From Pyrus communis (lineage: Eukaryota > Streptophyta > Magnoliopsida > Rosales > Rosaceae): 64,000 nucleotides of DNA. The position numbers and the translations under genes are program-made. Positions within the stretch are counted from its first letter, which is position 1. Every line of letters begins with the position of its first letter. Below the pieces are notes generated by a model that had not been told where the DNA came from, ran no database searches, and saw only the letters and a program-made list of their open reading frames with translations. Below are positions 41,787 through 53,647 of the stretch, in pieces. The DNA is taken from contig NC_084806.1 of assembly GCF_963583255.1 (NCBI RefSeq), positions 25,020,735 through 25,084,734 on the forward strand. Direction: 5' to 3'.

Positions 41787-43650
41787 CTCGGGACTGGGGC
41801 CAGGTCGCTACAGGGGCAGCTTAAGCCCACTTGGCTATCAGCCAGGCCCAAGCCCGCGAGGAGCAAGCCGTGGCCCAGCGTCAGCCAGCCCATACGCAAC
41901 CCTAGCCCTTCTGCCCACACGCGACCTAATCCAATCCGAGGCCATCTCTAACGATACTGATTCCAGCTACAGGCCCTACAATTGACCCAAAGTTATTTTC
42001 ACCCCACTCTTCTGCAGAAATGCCCGTTCCTAGCTCAAGCTTTGTGCTTGCAATCCACTGCACTTCCACCATACATTTAGATGTTCATCATCTAAACTCT
42101 TCCTATCTAAATGGCAAGCATCATCTGCCCCAACAGGTCACCGACTTGACCAGTGCCCTCACGCAACAGACCACCTTGTTAAGCCATCTCCTCGAGTGCA
42201 TTGAGACGTAACGCGCCCCATACAAGGTGTCTCGAACCAGGACAAGGGTTGATGAACGTGACTCATTCCAATGACGTCCCGGCAAACAGCTACTCAGCCC
42301 GCCACAAACCATGCATTCGGGTAGTGTGCACTCTCGTTTCGACCCTCAGGAAAACATCTTCTCCTGCCTCAGTGCATAGAGAAGCGTTCATTCTCGACAC
42401 AGTTCATGAGTCAGTGCACATTCAAGGTTGGGTCCACACTCCGACGAGCACTCCAAACATTCCAAGCGAAGCATCCACACGAGGCTAGGCCCACTAGGAT
42501 CCTCTTACGAGGCACTAGAGTGGGCAGCCACATGACGGATCGGGGAGAACACAAAAGTAATCTAGCTCGAGTTCTACTGGTAGCCCCTGCCAAATGCAAT
42601 GATGAGCAGTTCAGAACGAACCACGTGCACCACGACCACGACATAGGCGAACAGGATATGTAAAGGAGCAATAAAAACCAATTGGTTAACACCAGGGCAG
42701 CAAGACGCTCCGTTGCCCCACCAGAGGTTAATCCAGGAGGAAGTACAAAGAGTCATAGCAGAGCAGCTGCGTGATTTCTAGAGCATTGAGACCGCGCGAG
42801 GATGCCCTTTGAAGAGACATGGCTAATATGAGCAGGTCACCATTGACAGACGAGATTGAGCAGATGGAGCCACCGCAAAAGTTTAGCCCACTACATTTCA
42901 CCTTGTTTAAAGGAGATGAAGATTCGAACATGCACCTAATGCATTACCAAAGCGCCATGACCCTTTACGACAACAATGACGCTCTTATGTGCAAAATCTT
43001 TCCCATGACGCCCCAAGGTGAGGCACAAAACTGTTTCCACACCCTGCCCCCATGCTGAATCCGGAACTTCAGCGAACTTTCCTTGGTTTTCACTAAGGAA
43101 TATTTGTCCTATAGCTAGATCAAGAAGAAGTCTGACCACCTTTTCAACTTGAAAAATGACCCGAATAAGTCACTTTGCACATATGTTAAGAGGTTCAAGG
43201 TGGAAAAGGCGAAGATTGTTAGATGCGATAATAGCATAGCAAGCTCTACCTTCTGGAAGGGGCTCCCAGTAGATCACCCATTTTTCAAAGAGCTAATCTT
43301 AGGTGAGAACTTTACCTTGGCAGATTATTATGCTTTGGCAAAAAAGCACTCACTCTAAAATGAGGCCAAGCGTTCCTAGAAGCCACATCAGCAGCCGTGC
43401 AAAGACAGCGGATGTGGCTTAGCACCCAACAATAAGCATAATAATCTGCCAAGGTAATCCGCTCAATGACAACAATAAGCTAGGAAACATAATAATCTGC
43501 TAAGGCGGGCAATAATCCGCTCAATGACAACAATAAGCAGATTATTATGCTTATTGTTTCCTAAAAGGCGGGTAATAATCCGCTCAATGACAACAATAAG
43601 CCAGGAAACAGACATAGAGACAGATTATGGGCAAAAAGCGGCTTAGCACC
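41787..43650 (+). pseudogene. Element E gag, continued after Athila-1
   Basis: It resumes after CTCGG in the Gln/Ala-rich part, then 42819-43358 gives the gag core: MANMSRSPLTDEIEQMEPPQ, FTLFKGDEDSN, FNLKNDPNKSLCTYVKRF, DYYALAKKHSL. Stops interrupt between the blocks. From 43380 the sequence is scrambled by local duplications. The whole is a nonfunctional Tat-type gag. Confidence 0.8.
43428..43610. repeat. Complex filler repeats inside E gag
   Basis: The unit AATCCGCTCAATGACAACAA occurs three times (about 43455, 43508 and 43569). AACAATAAGCATAATAATCTGC (in two parts: AACAATAAGC and ATAATAATCTGC, 43428-43450) is repeated as its reverse complement at about 43537-43558. Both derive from the gag sequence CTTGGCAGATTATTATGC at 43316-43334. 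Confidence 0.85.
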
Positions 43651-44490
43651 CGAGGTCTACACCAAGTTCTCAGTCCCGATTAACTAGATCATTTGCGACC
43701 TCATAGACAAGCCATGGTTCAAAATGCTGCAGCTCATTAAGGGAGATACCTCTAAGATGAACTAGACGAAATACTGCGTATTCCATAAAGGTCTAAGGCA
43801 CACAACCAATGACTATATCACATGGATGAAGTACCTTGAGAAGCTTGTGAAAAAAGCAAATGCAACCAATATGTCGACACACCAACTGCTTGATCGAGGC
43901 GAGAAGCAGATGCTGATGCCGAAAATATGAGCCAAGATAATCTGAATTAATGGCATCTTCGCCGAATTAAAGCATCTTGGGTCACCAACAATTTCAAGAA
44001 GAGGAAAATCCAGCAAGCGAAATTGGTCTTTCAGGTTTAAGCCATAAATGTTGTACTTAACCAATCATTGGCTTCACTAAGCAGGACGTTAAGGGAGCAG
44101 ACTTTCCCCACGATGATGCCCCAGTGATATCTGTTCAACTGGCCCACACCATCATTAATAGAATCATGGTGGACAATGACAGCTCGGTCAACATTCTACA
44201 ACTGTCAGTCATCTAAGAGATGGGCCTGGAAAACATAATCAAAGGCAAAACGGAGGTCTTGATTGGATTTGCCAGACTTACCTCAACTGCCATTAGCATA
44301 ATCATACTCGACGTAACTAGCCCTCTAGTTGTCTCATCGCAGACCTTCATGATCGTCAGCGACCCATCCCTTTATAACAGGATTTTGGGCCAGCCTTGGC
44401 TAGTGAAGATTGGAGTTGTGACCTCAATCGAGTATCAAAAAATTCTATTTCGCATCTCAGGAGTAGCAGTCAGAGAGATCGAAGGCGACT
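43651..44490 (+). pseudogene. Element E gag end and aspartic protease
   Basis: The stretch 43670-43860 resembles the Tat gag zinc-knuckle end (CVFHKGLRHTTNDY), with its later Cys lost. The protease lies at about 44125-44490: VQLAHTIINRIMVDNDSSVNIL, where the active site usually reads VDNGSS, so the catalytic Gly is Asp. Then come SDPSLYNRILGQPWL and the end EIEGD. Stops occur between the parts. Confidence 0.78.
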
Positions 44491-44658
44491 AGGCCATGTC
44501 TCCATGATGTATTGTACAAGTTATTAAGGAGTCAAAAAGAAATCTTTAGCCCCAACAGTAGCAGTTGAAGTGCAGAAAGATTACTCGTCCCTCCACCAAA
44601 TAGCAATCACAATAGACGAGTCAAGAATATAGCGTCAAGGTCGACAATGCCCTTGTAG

Positions 44659-45208
44659 ATGAACCAGGATCAAAACTTGAAGATGACGCATAGTACATCA
44701 TTCTCGACGGATAAGAAGGAACTCATGGCTTTCCTCAGGGAAAATCGTAACATTTTCGCATGGTTGCCCCCTGACATGCCCAGCTTTGATCCAGCGATAA
44801 CTGGCCACAAGCTGTGCGTCAACCCTGCTGCAAAACCTGTGATCCAGAAAAAGAGACACTTTGCACTCAAGCAAGTAAGGATTATTGAGGCGGAGATCGA
44901 CAAGCTACTAGAGGCTGGATTCATTGAGGAAGTGGCGCACTCAGCATGGCTTGCCAGTGTCGTGTTAGTGACCAAAAAAAAAAAAGGCAAATAAAGAGTA
45001 TGAGTGGATTACACCAACCTTAACAAGGCATGCCCTAAAGACAATTATCCGGTTCCCTAAATCAACCTACTTGTTGACTCAACATCCAAGAACGAGCTAT
45101 TCAGCTTCTTGAACACATACTTAGGCTACAATCAGATTGGTATGCATGAGCCTTACAAGGAGAAAATGACATTTGTGATCTAGTAAGGCACATACTGCTA
45201 CAAAGTTC
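44659..45208 (+). pseudogene. Element E reverse transcriptase, part 1
   Basis: It contains FLRENRNIFAWLPPDMP, KPVIQKKRHFALKQ, EIDKLLEAGFIEEV, VDYTNLNKACPKDNYP and FLNTYLGYNQIGM, the fingers and palm start of Gypsy RT, with several in-frame stops. It is interrupted after TYCYKV by solo LTR Y; the frame resumes with MPFGLNNARATYQ at 47561. Confidence 0.88.
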
Positions 45209-47557
45209 TGTAACGACCCGTCCCCAAAATTACCATCTTTATAATTTTTAAATATGAATTTATAGAAATGCCCTTCGAGGCAAGGACATTGACTTTTCTT
45301 GACCATCTTGTCATGTCACGTAAGGTTCATTTTCTTGGCGTATCCTCGTAGTACTCGTTGCTATGAATGCGTGGGAGTAAACGAAACATAATTTGGAGTT
45401 ATAAAGAAGGAGTTATTAACAAATGAAGTTGAGGGAAAAATTGTAAATTTATTATTTTCTGGAATGCTCCAGAGCCACGTGTGTGGCCCAGATTAAAGGA
45501 AAAAAAAGATGGGCGGTGAAGATAGAAGATAAAGAAGAGAAATGAGGGGGAACGGGACCAATTAGTAAAGGGAGAAAATGAGAGAACCAATGGGAGAGGA
45601 AAAAAAGAAGGGAAATGAGAGATTTTAGGGGGTAGCCGATCAGAACCCCGACCCGTTTCAAATGTCGCAACCCTGTCTTTAACCCAGTGTTCAGCAGTTT
45701 TTCCGACGCCTTTCATGACATTTTCCTAGCTTTTCACGGCTAACCATCACCTATAAACACCACTACGACATCTTCGCTATGAATTCCACCCCAAACCTGA
45801 CGAGATTTGGTTTCATTCTGTGAAGAATAGCACCGGTGGGTACAATGGGTCTCATGGTGGCGATCTACCATTCCTGAAGCAAACTTAGCCAACCACCACC
45901 ACCACAAATAGACTTTCTTGAACCTCAGGAATAAAGCCCATGAATTGGTTAAGGTGTCAAAACTTGTTTGGAGTCGAAACAAAACCACCCATTTCTAGGG
46001 TTTCCGACGGGTTCGTGGTGATTTGAGGTTTTTTTCGGTCAAATTGGACCTGGCCACAGGTATAAAACTTGCTCTACTCATTGAGATCTTCATTTTTGTG
46101 AAATTTGAGAATTTTTAAAAATAGTTGATTTTTCGGCAAGTCGGGTGGCTGACCGCTGTGTGCGGCGGCGCGTGGGCCGAGACCCCACATGACCTTCCTA
46201 AGCTAAGTCTAATACTCCAATTGTATAGGTGAAGTTCGATTAATGAAATTCCATTGTTTGGGTACAATTTCGCTAAGGTCTGCCGCTTGAGCCTTATTTG
46301 AATCGACGACCCAACTGTTGGATCGTCACCAAACTTTATTCATAATATTTGAGGACAATAGAAACTTACGGATCAAGAATCCGGCATATGGATCTTCCCG
46401 AATAGGATATCTAAGTTACGTGTTCTATTGATAATAATTCTGAGACGTGATTTGGTAATTGTTCTAGGCGCAGATCGTTCGTGACGCCTCAATATTCATG
46501 CTAGGGAGTTGTAGCGTGGACCTCAGGTGAGTGGGTCTTTTTCCTTTTTATTGTGTGTGTACACCTTACGGTTTTCCAGAAATATTTAAATTGATTATGC
46601 ATAGCATGCCATGATTTAAATGTGTAATATTTAAATATTGCATTGTGATGAGATTTGTGGTTATGCCAAATGATCATACGGAAGCGCAAGTAAGTTTAGG
46701 TGAGTTATTATGTGATTGAAATGGTTGAATTATATAAGCATGGGCCAGGGCACAACCTTCACGTGATTGTTCACCTCCCGCACCGCACACTCGCCTTGGA
46801 TCCAAGTTAGGTGCTAGCCTGTCGTACAGGTCGCATTAGGCAACTCCGACTCGTAGGTGACCCATGCATTGCGCTAGCTTTCACGTGATCATAGCACTAG
46901 AGCGTACATATTTACAACCAGCTAATCGTACAGGTCACACTAGGTGACTCCGACTCGTGTGCTAGCATAAACTGATGAGCAATAGGTCTAGTCGTATAGG
47001 TTATATTAAGGTGACTCCAACTGGCATGTTAGTTTAGACTGATCTCACACCTGGCTTACATTTATTATTGCTAAGATATTGGGGCATGGCATGCTTCTGT
47101 TTTTACTGCACCTGTGCATTCATTTTTCGTACATGCATAGTATTATTTTTTAGAAACTATATGGATTTTACGGCGAGCGGTTATAACACTTTCAAAAGGT
47201 TTTTTTATTATTATTAAAACTTTATTTTTAGGCCCACTCACCCTTGTTTTTTCACCTCTCCAGGTTCTTGTAGCAGAGTTTTTGTACCGACAAGGATTAT
47301 TGGCAAATCTTGGGGTAGATGATTACCATCGATGGTATAATTCTCACCCTATTTTACTGTACTGTACTTATGCCCTATCATCACGTGTGAAATGGGTTCA
47401 TACCCGCTCATCGCGCACTCATGCTTAAGGCACTTTTAGGTTTAAATTTATTCACATCTTCCACATCAATACACTTTATAGCTTCATCACCTTCCAGGTG
47501 TCAGCAAACACAGCTCGATTCAGAGTCCTAGTAGACATCCTGGGTCGGGGTGTATCA
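45209..47557 (+). mobile_element. Solo LTR Y (2.35 kb), Tekay-like, inserted in E RT
   Basis: It begins TGTAACGACCCGTCCCC and ends GGTCGGGGTGTATCA, with no coding region. The flanks AGTTC and GGTTA each differ by one base from AGTTA, which would restore the RT frame (AAA GTT ATG). This supports a true 5-bp duplication that has since decayed. It contains three stem-loop modules and anchors shared with X (CTTGGATCCAAGTTAGGTGC, CTTTCACGTGAT). The name Tekay-like rests on the termini only. Confidence 0.85.
46821..47022 (+). repeat. Three stem-loop modules in solo LTR Y
   Basis: 46821-46850: outer GTCG/CGAC, inner GTCGC against GCAAC with one mismatch. 46926-46953: outer TCG/CGA, inner GTCAC/GTGAC. 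46991-47022: degenerate. Spacing matches that in X. Confidence 0.7.
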
Positions 47558-48600
47558 GGTTATGCCCTTTGGCCTCAATAACGCAAGAGCCACCTACCAA
47601 TGACTTGTCAACACGATGTTCAAGAAGCAGATTGGAGTAACCATAGAGGTCTATGTTGATGATATCACGGTAAAGGGAAAACAGCGGTTCGACCATATTA
47701 GCAACTTGGCAGAGACTTTTGGCATCCTCTGACAATACAAAATGAAGCTCAACCCAGCCAAGTGCATATTCGGAGTTTCGTCAGGCCGGTTCTTAGGGTA
47801 CCTTGTAACCCAACGAGGAATTGAATCTCATCCAAGGTAAATCAGAGCAATCTTGGACATGAAGTCTCCCATAACTCTGAAGGAGAACCAAAGTTTAACC
47901 GGACGAGCAGCTGCAATCAATCGTTTCCTCTCACAATCCATGGACTGATATAAGCCCTTCTTCAAGGCAATCAAAAGGGCGCATAGAGATAAATGAGATG
48001 GTGAGTGGAAGAAAGCATTTCAAGACCTGAAGTAGTACTTGACATCACCTCCACGACTATCCAAGCCAGAAGCAACAGATAACCTGTTCATCTATCTGGC
48101 GGAATCAGAGGTAGTAGTGAGCTCTACCCTAGAAGAGCTTGGGGCCCAATTGCCTCTATTTTACACATCCAAAGCTCTCTTTGATGCAGAAAACAAATAC
48201 ATGAAGATTGCAAAGCTAATTTTGCCACTAGTTGTTTCCTTTTGGAAGCTTAGACCTTACTTTTAAAGACATCCAGTCATTGTCATGACCAAGTACCCAC
48301 TACGGTCTATTTTACATAGTCTAGATGCTTTTCAAATAGTGATGAAGCGGGCGTTGGAACTTGGCCAATACAGCTTAGCATGCCAACCCCGCACGGTAAT
48401 AAAAACCCAGGCATTGGCAGACTTCGTTAAAATTCACCCCAAGCCTGAATGACGTAGCAACTCAGCCGAAAAACGCCCCAGAGGTAACCGAGCACACTGT
48501 AGCCTCACCAACCCCAGCTGTAGAAGATTTATGGTGCTTACACGTTGACGGATCATCCAATTACCAAGGATTGGGAGCAGGTCTTTACTACCCCGGATAG
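47558..48600 (+). pseudogene. Element E reverse transcriptase, part 2, and RNase H remnant
   Basis: It continues MPFGLNNARATYQ, keeps the catalytic YVDD (EVYVDDITVK, about 47650), then [21 protein letters not shown] and AAINRFLSQS. The RNase H part has LFIYLAESEVVVSS and QALADF; a second RNase H starts (CLHVDGSSN, about 48535) but is lost by 48620, where integrase sequence appears. Many stops. So much of the second RNase H and the integrase zinc domain are deleted. Confidence 0.85.
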
Positions 48601-48619
48601 TTTGATGCTCGAGCAAGCG

Positions 48620-49470
48620 ATGACCCTAACCATTCATGCATTGGGCGATTAACCTAGTGAAACCTAGTGGCAGCAGCATAATGATCGTAGTAACCGACTA
48701 CTTCACAAAATGGGTCGAAGTCAAACACATTACCAAAACTACCCATATGAACATAGAGCACTTCATATGGAAGGACATCATCCGCCATTTCGGTATCCCT
48801 CATTCCATCGTCACATACAATGGCCCGTATTTTGTGCGCAAAGACTTAGCAAAGTTCTTCGAGAAATACGGCATTAAGCAGCACATGTCCACACCCCAAT
48901 ATCAGTAGGGCAATGGGTAAGCCGAGGCATCCAAGAAAACCATTCTCGACTGCCTCAAGAAGTCATTCATAAACAAAAAGGGCAAATGGCCCGACGAGCT
49001 CCCCAGTGTTCTGTGGGCGTATCACTCCACCAAGAGACGAGCAACCGGCGAAACTCCATTCTCCTTAGCATTTGGTTCTGAGGCGATCATTCCTTCCAAC
49101 GTTGTGGTGCCCAGCATTATCACTGTACTGCCAAATTTTGAGCAGAACGAAAATGAGTTGACCACCAACTTAGACTTGGCAAAGGAAAAGCGCAAAAAAG
49201 TTATCACGAGCATTGCGGCCTATCAGCAGCATCTTTTCTCCAGCTACAACAAGAAGGCGAAAATCTGGTAGTTCCAGCCAGGAGATTTAGTCCTCCAAAA
49301 AGCCTTCATAATCGCCTGTCGGGAAGGCTCCAAAAGATGGCTCCCATCTGGAAAGGTCCATACAAAATCAGTGGATTATGCACGAAAAACAACTACACCC
49401 TCACCACTATAAACGATAAAAAGATTGAAAAACAGTGGAATGCCTATAACCTGAGAAAGTACTACAAGTG
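48620..49470 (+). pseudogene. Element E integrase, core and C-terminal part
   Basis: VTDYFTKWVEVKHITK, HFGIPHSIVTYNGPYF (catalytic Asp of the usual DNG replaced, YNG), NG-AEASKKTILDCLKK with a stop (the Glu is present), LPSVLWAYHSTKRRATGETP and the C-terminal FQPGDLVL region are readable. The first part of the domain is missing and stops break the rest. Confidence 0.85.
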
Positions 49471-50875
49471 ACCTCCCACAACTCCTTGGATCCTATTTAA
49501 GACAAATACAGTTCAAAGACTCAAGCAGCTCAACGAACAAGAAATCGTATCCAGAGGATTATCAGTTGTTATGTTATTTCTGCCTACAAGCAAAGATGAT
49601 ACATTTTTCTATTCTCAATGAAGATCGAAGAAATTATTCACAAGCCTGGGTTAGATGCATAAACATACCAGCTGATCACCCCTGCCAAAGCAGAATACGC
49701 CCCTGTCCTAGCAGACATGGCGTGTACTCTCTTTTTAGGAGAGGGTAAACTGATCCGGGATATTCAGACATGGATGGGTTGTTTGACTGCTCAGTTATCC
49801 TGAAAGCTTCAACTACCTGCGCTGGGATGCTTCCAGAATTGGCTACAATAGACTTTTTCCTAAAAGGACTTAGCTAACTAAATGATTCAATTCCACAGAA
49901 GCTCGGGTCTCTAACTATAAGGGACACTAAGTGCAGGATCCCTGCCCATGAAACATTCGCATGACCAAATGGTTCACCCACGACATGCAATCTTCGTGAT
50001 CGTAACTCAGCTCTAAAGTGTTGTAATACTAGTTAAGCGACTTGCGGAATCAGTTACAATGTTGCCCAAGAGATCTGTATCGAGCTACGCCTAGCTTAGA
50101 AGATTAATGGACCAGCAGCTCAGAAGGATATTGCCACTGAGTCACGATTTTGCATACAACTTAAGCCTAAAATGCCCCCTAAAGCCAAGGCCAACGCCTA
50201 AAGTGGTCACACAAGTCGTCTATTTCTGTAACTAAGACGCCCAGCCAACGACCCAACAACGAGCAGCCCTAGGCAATTTGTAAGCCGAAACATACACCTA
50301 CTATGACTACGCAGACCCATTTGCTTATTCAAAAGCAGTGCTTCTAGTTGCGATCTACGGTTTAAGTACTCAAAGAGCTAAAGCTAAAATGTACAACTAT
50401 ATGCAAACTCATCTACTTTCTACAAGAAGCATCTGTCCGGTCGTCGGCTCTATAAGTTAAAATTTCGCAACATGCCCAGTCGTCAAATCCGAAGTTCACA
50501 ACTGTAGCACCTACGCGGACTCGTCGACTTTCTACGAGAGCCACAAGTCCAGCCGCCGGCTCTATAAATTAGAAACTTCGCATATTTTATCTTGCAGGTA
50601 AAGCTCTATGAGCATCAAAGTTAAGACTAAAGCCTAAAGTGACAACGTGGGATCCACTGCTTCATCGAAGCAGCTGATCCAGCCTCCCGTCCTACGGCAA
50701 AGTTTTGCAAGTCGCCTCTAGGAGGTAAGGCTCTCGAAGCCCCAAAGATAAAACTAAAACCTCAGTGATGATGTGGGATCGATTGCTTCATCGAAGCAGC
50801 TTACCCAGCGCCCGTCCTACGATAAAGTTTTGCAAAAGACATAGCGAAATAGCAAGGACGAAGCAAAGCACGGAA
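49471..50875. other. Element E 3' region with tandem repeats
   Basis: No gene is supported. Two imperfect units of about 120 bp occur at roughly 50425-50600 (ACTTTCTACRAGA...GGCTCTATAA) and two at 50590-50840 (GTGGGATC...GCTTCATCGAAGCAGC). The second contains a short hairpin, CTGCTTCATCGAAGCAG-like. Tandem repeats in the 3' untranslated region are common in Tat elements. Confidence 0.6.
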
Positions 50876-53530
50876 TGTAACAACCCGACCCTAATTTTAC
50901 GATTTGATTAATTTTAAAATAGTGAATTGACCCTAAAGGTGAGATTGTTGACTTTTTTTTACCACTTTTTCGTGACGTGTACAAGCTATTATTTCACCAT
51001 ATTCTCGAAGTATTCAACGATACGAACACGTTGGAGCAAGCGGAATCAAATTTGGAGCTACAATGAAGATTTTATGGAACTACGAAACTTGAGGGTGTTT
51101 TATGAAATTTGAATTTTGGTTCTTTTATTATTTTAATATTTCTGATCGGATATTTTTAATATTTTATTAATTTTTCTCGCCGTGGGGCCCACACCTCACA
51201 AACTCTCTACTCTTCTCTTGACACATGGCAATTCCTTCCCCACATTTTATAGAACTCTCTTTTTCGGCTCTCTTTCCTTCATAATCTCTCCTTCCTCTTT
51301 GCCTTTCATCCCCACATCTCTCTTTCTTTGTAAAACCATCACCGACACCACCGGCCGCCATCTCCATCAAACTCACGTCGTGAGACTGCACCACCACCTT
51401 CACTAACTTTTTCAACCAATTGAAGCAGGACACACGAACCCGAGCCTAGACCGAGAGCCTAGCTTACGAGCTCGAACCCAAACCTCAACCTCCATGTTTT
51501 CCGATGAGCCACACTCCCAACCATCACGTCTCTCTCTCTCTATCTCAAACGTTTGTCCTGTCACCTGCTCTGTGCTCACGGCACAGAAACACACCGACGT
51601 CAATTTTCCCGATGAGACTTCTCTATTTGTCGACCAAGGTAGGCCTTAAAAACCCCTCTCTCATCATTTTTTGTCGTTTATGAAAGGTTTTAAGGTTTTA
51701 GGCCTTTGTTGTAAGGTTTAGGGATAGAAACCACTTTGAGGAAACACTCCCCAGTTTTCGATGAAGAACCCACAAGTTAAGGCATTTTTTCGACCATTTG
51801 CCGGCCACGGTTGTGAACCAAAATGGTATAAATCAAATTTTTATCCTCCTAGCTTTATTTTGGCATTCAAATGGTGAAGTTTAGTTGAGAATGGAGCTCA
51901 ATCGGAGCTCTGGAGAACAAGTCCAATTCCGGCTTTCTCCTTGTTGAGTCCGGCAGGTGCAACCCGCGAGCCTAATGGGTCAGCCCGACCCATTATACAT
52001 AAAAAAATAAGGACTTAAGCCCAAACATATGGCCAACCCGGCCCAAAGATTCCAGCTCGAACCAGTTCCGAAATGGGCTCAAAATATTCTTGACATATTC
52101 CTAATGTTGACTTGTTTCAGAATTTTCTCCAAAACCCTCATGTGCAAATTTCGACGCCCCAAGTCTATTTTTGACATCCATTCTGTGAAATTCTGAAGAT
52201 TTACCATAGTCGATCGCTGGGGCGGCTAGGTTGACCGTTGACTTTTTTGTTGAGTTTTTACAAAATTTGCTCGGAACCCCTCTTAGGGTATTTTGTGCTC
52301 TAATTCCAAATCCACACTCCGTTTTTCCAAAATTTAGTTGTTTTAGTTGAGTTTTACTAACGGACCCCAATATTATGCTTAGGTGTGATTACTATCGGAG
52401 ACTCCAGCTTTTTTAGCTCGAAAGGATGTGACATCACAAGTACCTGTGAGTGGGTATTTTCTTTTATATAGTATATATAAATATTTGTTAGTTTCCATTT
52501 ATATATTTCATAAAGAATTTTCTACAATATGCCTAGATTAGCTTAACGTTTATAAGATTTAGCGCATTGATAGAAATTATGAAATTATGCTACATCCTAC
52601 GGGATGCACAGGTATGCGTATTATTATTGATGCCTTAATTATATTTATGGTCGTGAATAGTATTATGTTGACTAGAATTATCAAATTAATGTGGCATGAC
52701 TATATTTATGTTATTTGCTCATCGTGTGCTACATTGGTGTTGTACTTGCCCCGGGCCAAGGCCAATCTTTTACGTGTATGTTCACATCACACTGTACGCT
52801 CACTTTGGATCCATTGTAGGTGCCAGTCCTGTCCTAGATTGCTATAGGCAATTAGGACTCATATGCGATGTGCATAGTGCCAGTCTTCACGTGATTATAG
52901 TACTACAACGTAATTCATTATTACACCCAGTCATGTTCATGTCAGAACATCTCTGCATGGACTCGTGTGTCAGCATATGTCAATGAGGACTCGATGTGAT
53001 ATATTTGTTATACGAGATTATGTGATTTCCAAACGTTAGATGTTTATTTACGAAATATATTGTGACGTATTAAATTCTTGAGAAATTGAAGGCTACACTA
53101 AGTATTTCTATACTATACGTAGTATGTCCATTTGGAAACTATACTTGTTTTACGACTAGGGGTTATTACGTTTTGCAATTTTTTTTGAAAAGCTTCATTT
53201 TTTTTAGGCCCACTCACCCTTGTTTTTCGCCCCTCCAGGTTTTAATGGCAGTGTTTGTGTCGATGAGCATTTCTAGTAAACGCTATTATAGGAATACTCT
53301 CAATGGTATAATTCCTCTTTTACTTTTATTGTACTTTGCTTATGCTCTGACATCACATGTGAAATAGGTTCACTCCTGCTCACAAGCGCACTCTTACATT
53401 TAGGCACTTTTAGGTTTAAATTTACTCACATTTCCACATCAATTCACTTTATGACTTCGTCACTTTTCTTGTGTCGGCCAACACAACTCCATTCGAAGTG
53501 CAGGTGGACATTCCCGGTTTGGGTGTGTCA
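50876..53530 (+). mobile_element. Solo LTR Z (2.66 kb), Tekay-like
   Basis: It begins TGTAACAACCCGACCC and ends GGGTGTGTCA, flanked by CGGAA (50871-50875) and AGGAA (53531-53535), a probable duplication with one change. It has no coding region. It shares anchors with X and Y (TTTGGATCCA, GTAGGTGCCAGTCCTGTC, GTCTTCACGTGAT, CCCACTCACCCTTG) and at least two stem-loops. Confidence 0.83.
52831..52963 (+). repeat. Two stem-loop modules in solo LTR Z
   Basis: 52831-52858: outer GTCCTA/TAGGAC, inner ATTGC/GCAAT around TATAG. 52929-52963: outer AGTC/GACT, inner ATGTTC/GAACAT. The stem sequences differ from those in X and Y, yet both stems pair perfectly. Confidence 0.75.
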
Positions 53531-53647
53531 AGGAAAGTTGTTTATTAAATTTCTAGCAATTTGATAAACGGGCTCCAAGGCTAACAAAGTTCAAATAAAG
53601 CAGAACGAAAAGGAAAAGAAGAAAATTCCTAAGTCTAAGCAAAAAGA

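Noticed and set aside
43428..43610. Repeats in E gag as a CRISPR array
   Set aside because: The repeats are a rearranged piece of gag with inverted copies and irregular spacing in a plant genome.
51167..51603. Open frames on both strands inside solo LTR Z
   Set aside because: Overlapping frames in CT-rich LTR sequence; the element is bounded by clear LTR termini and has no coding region.
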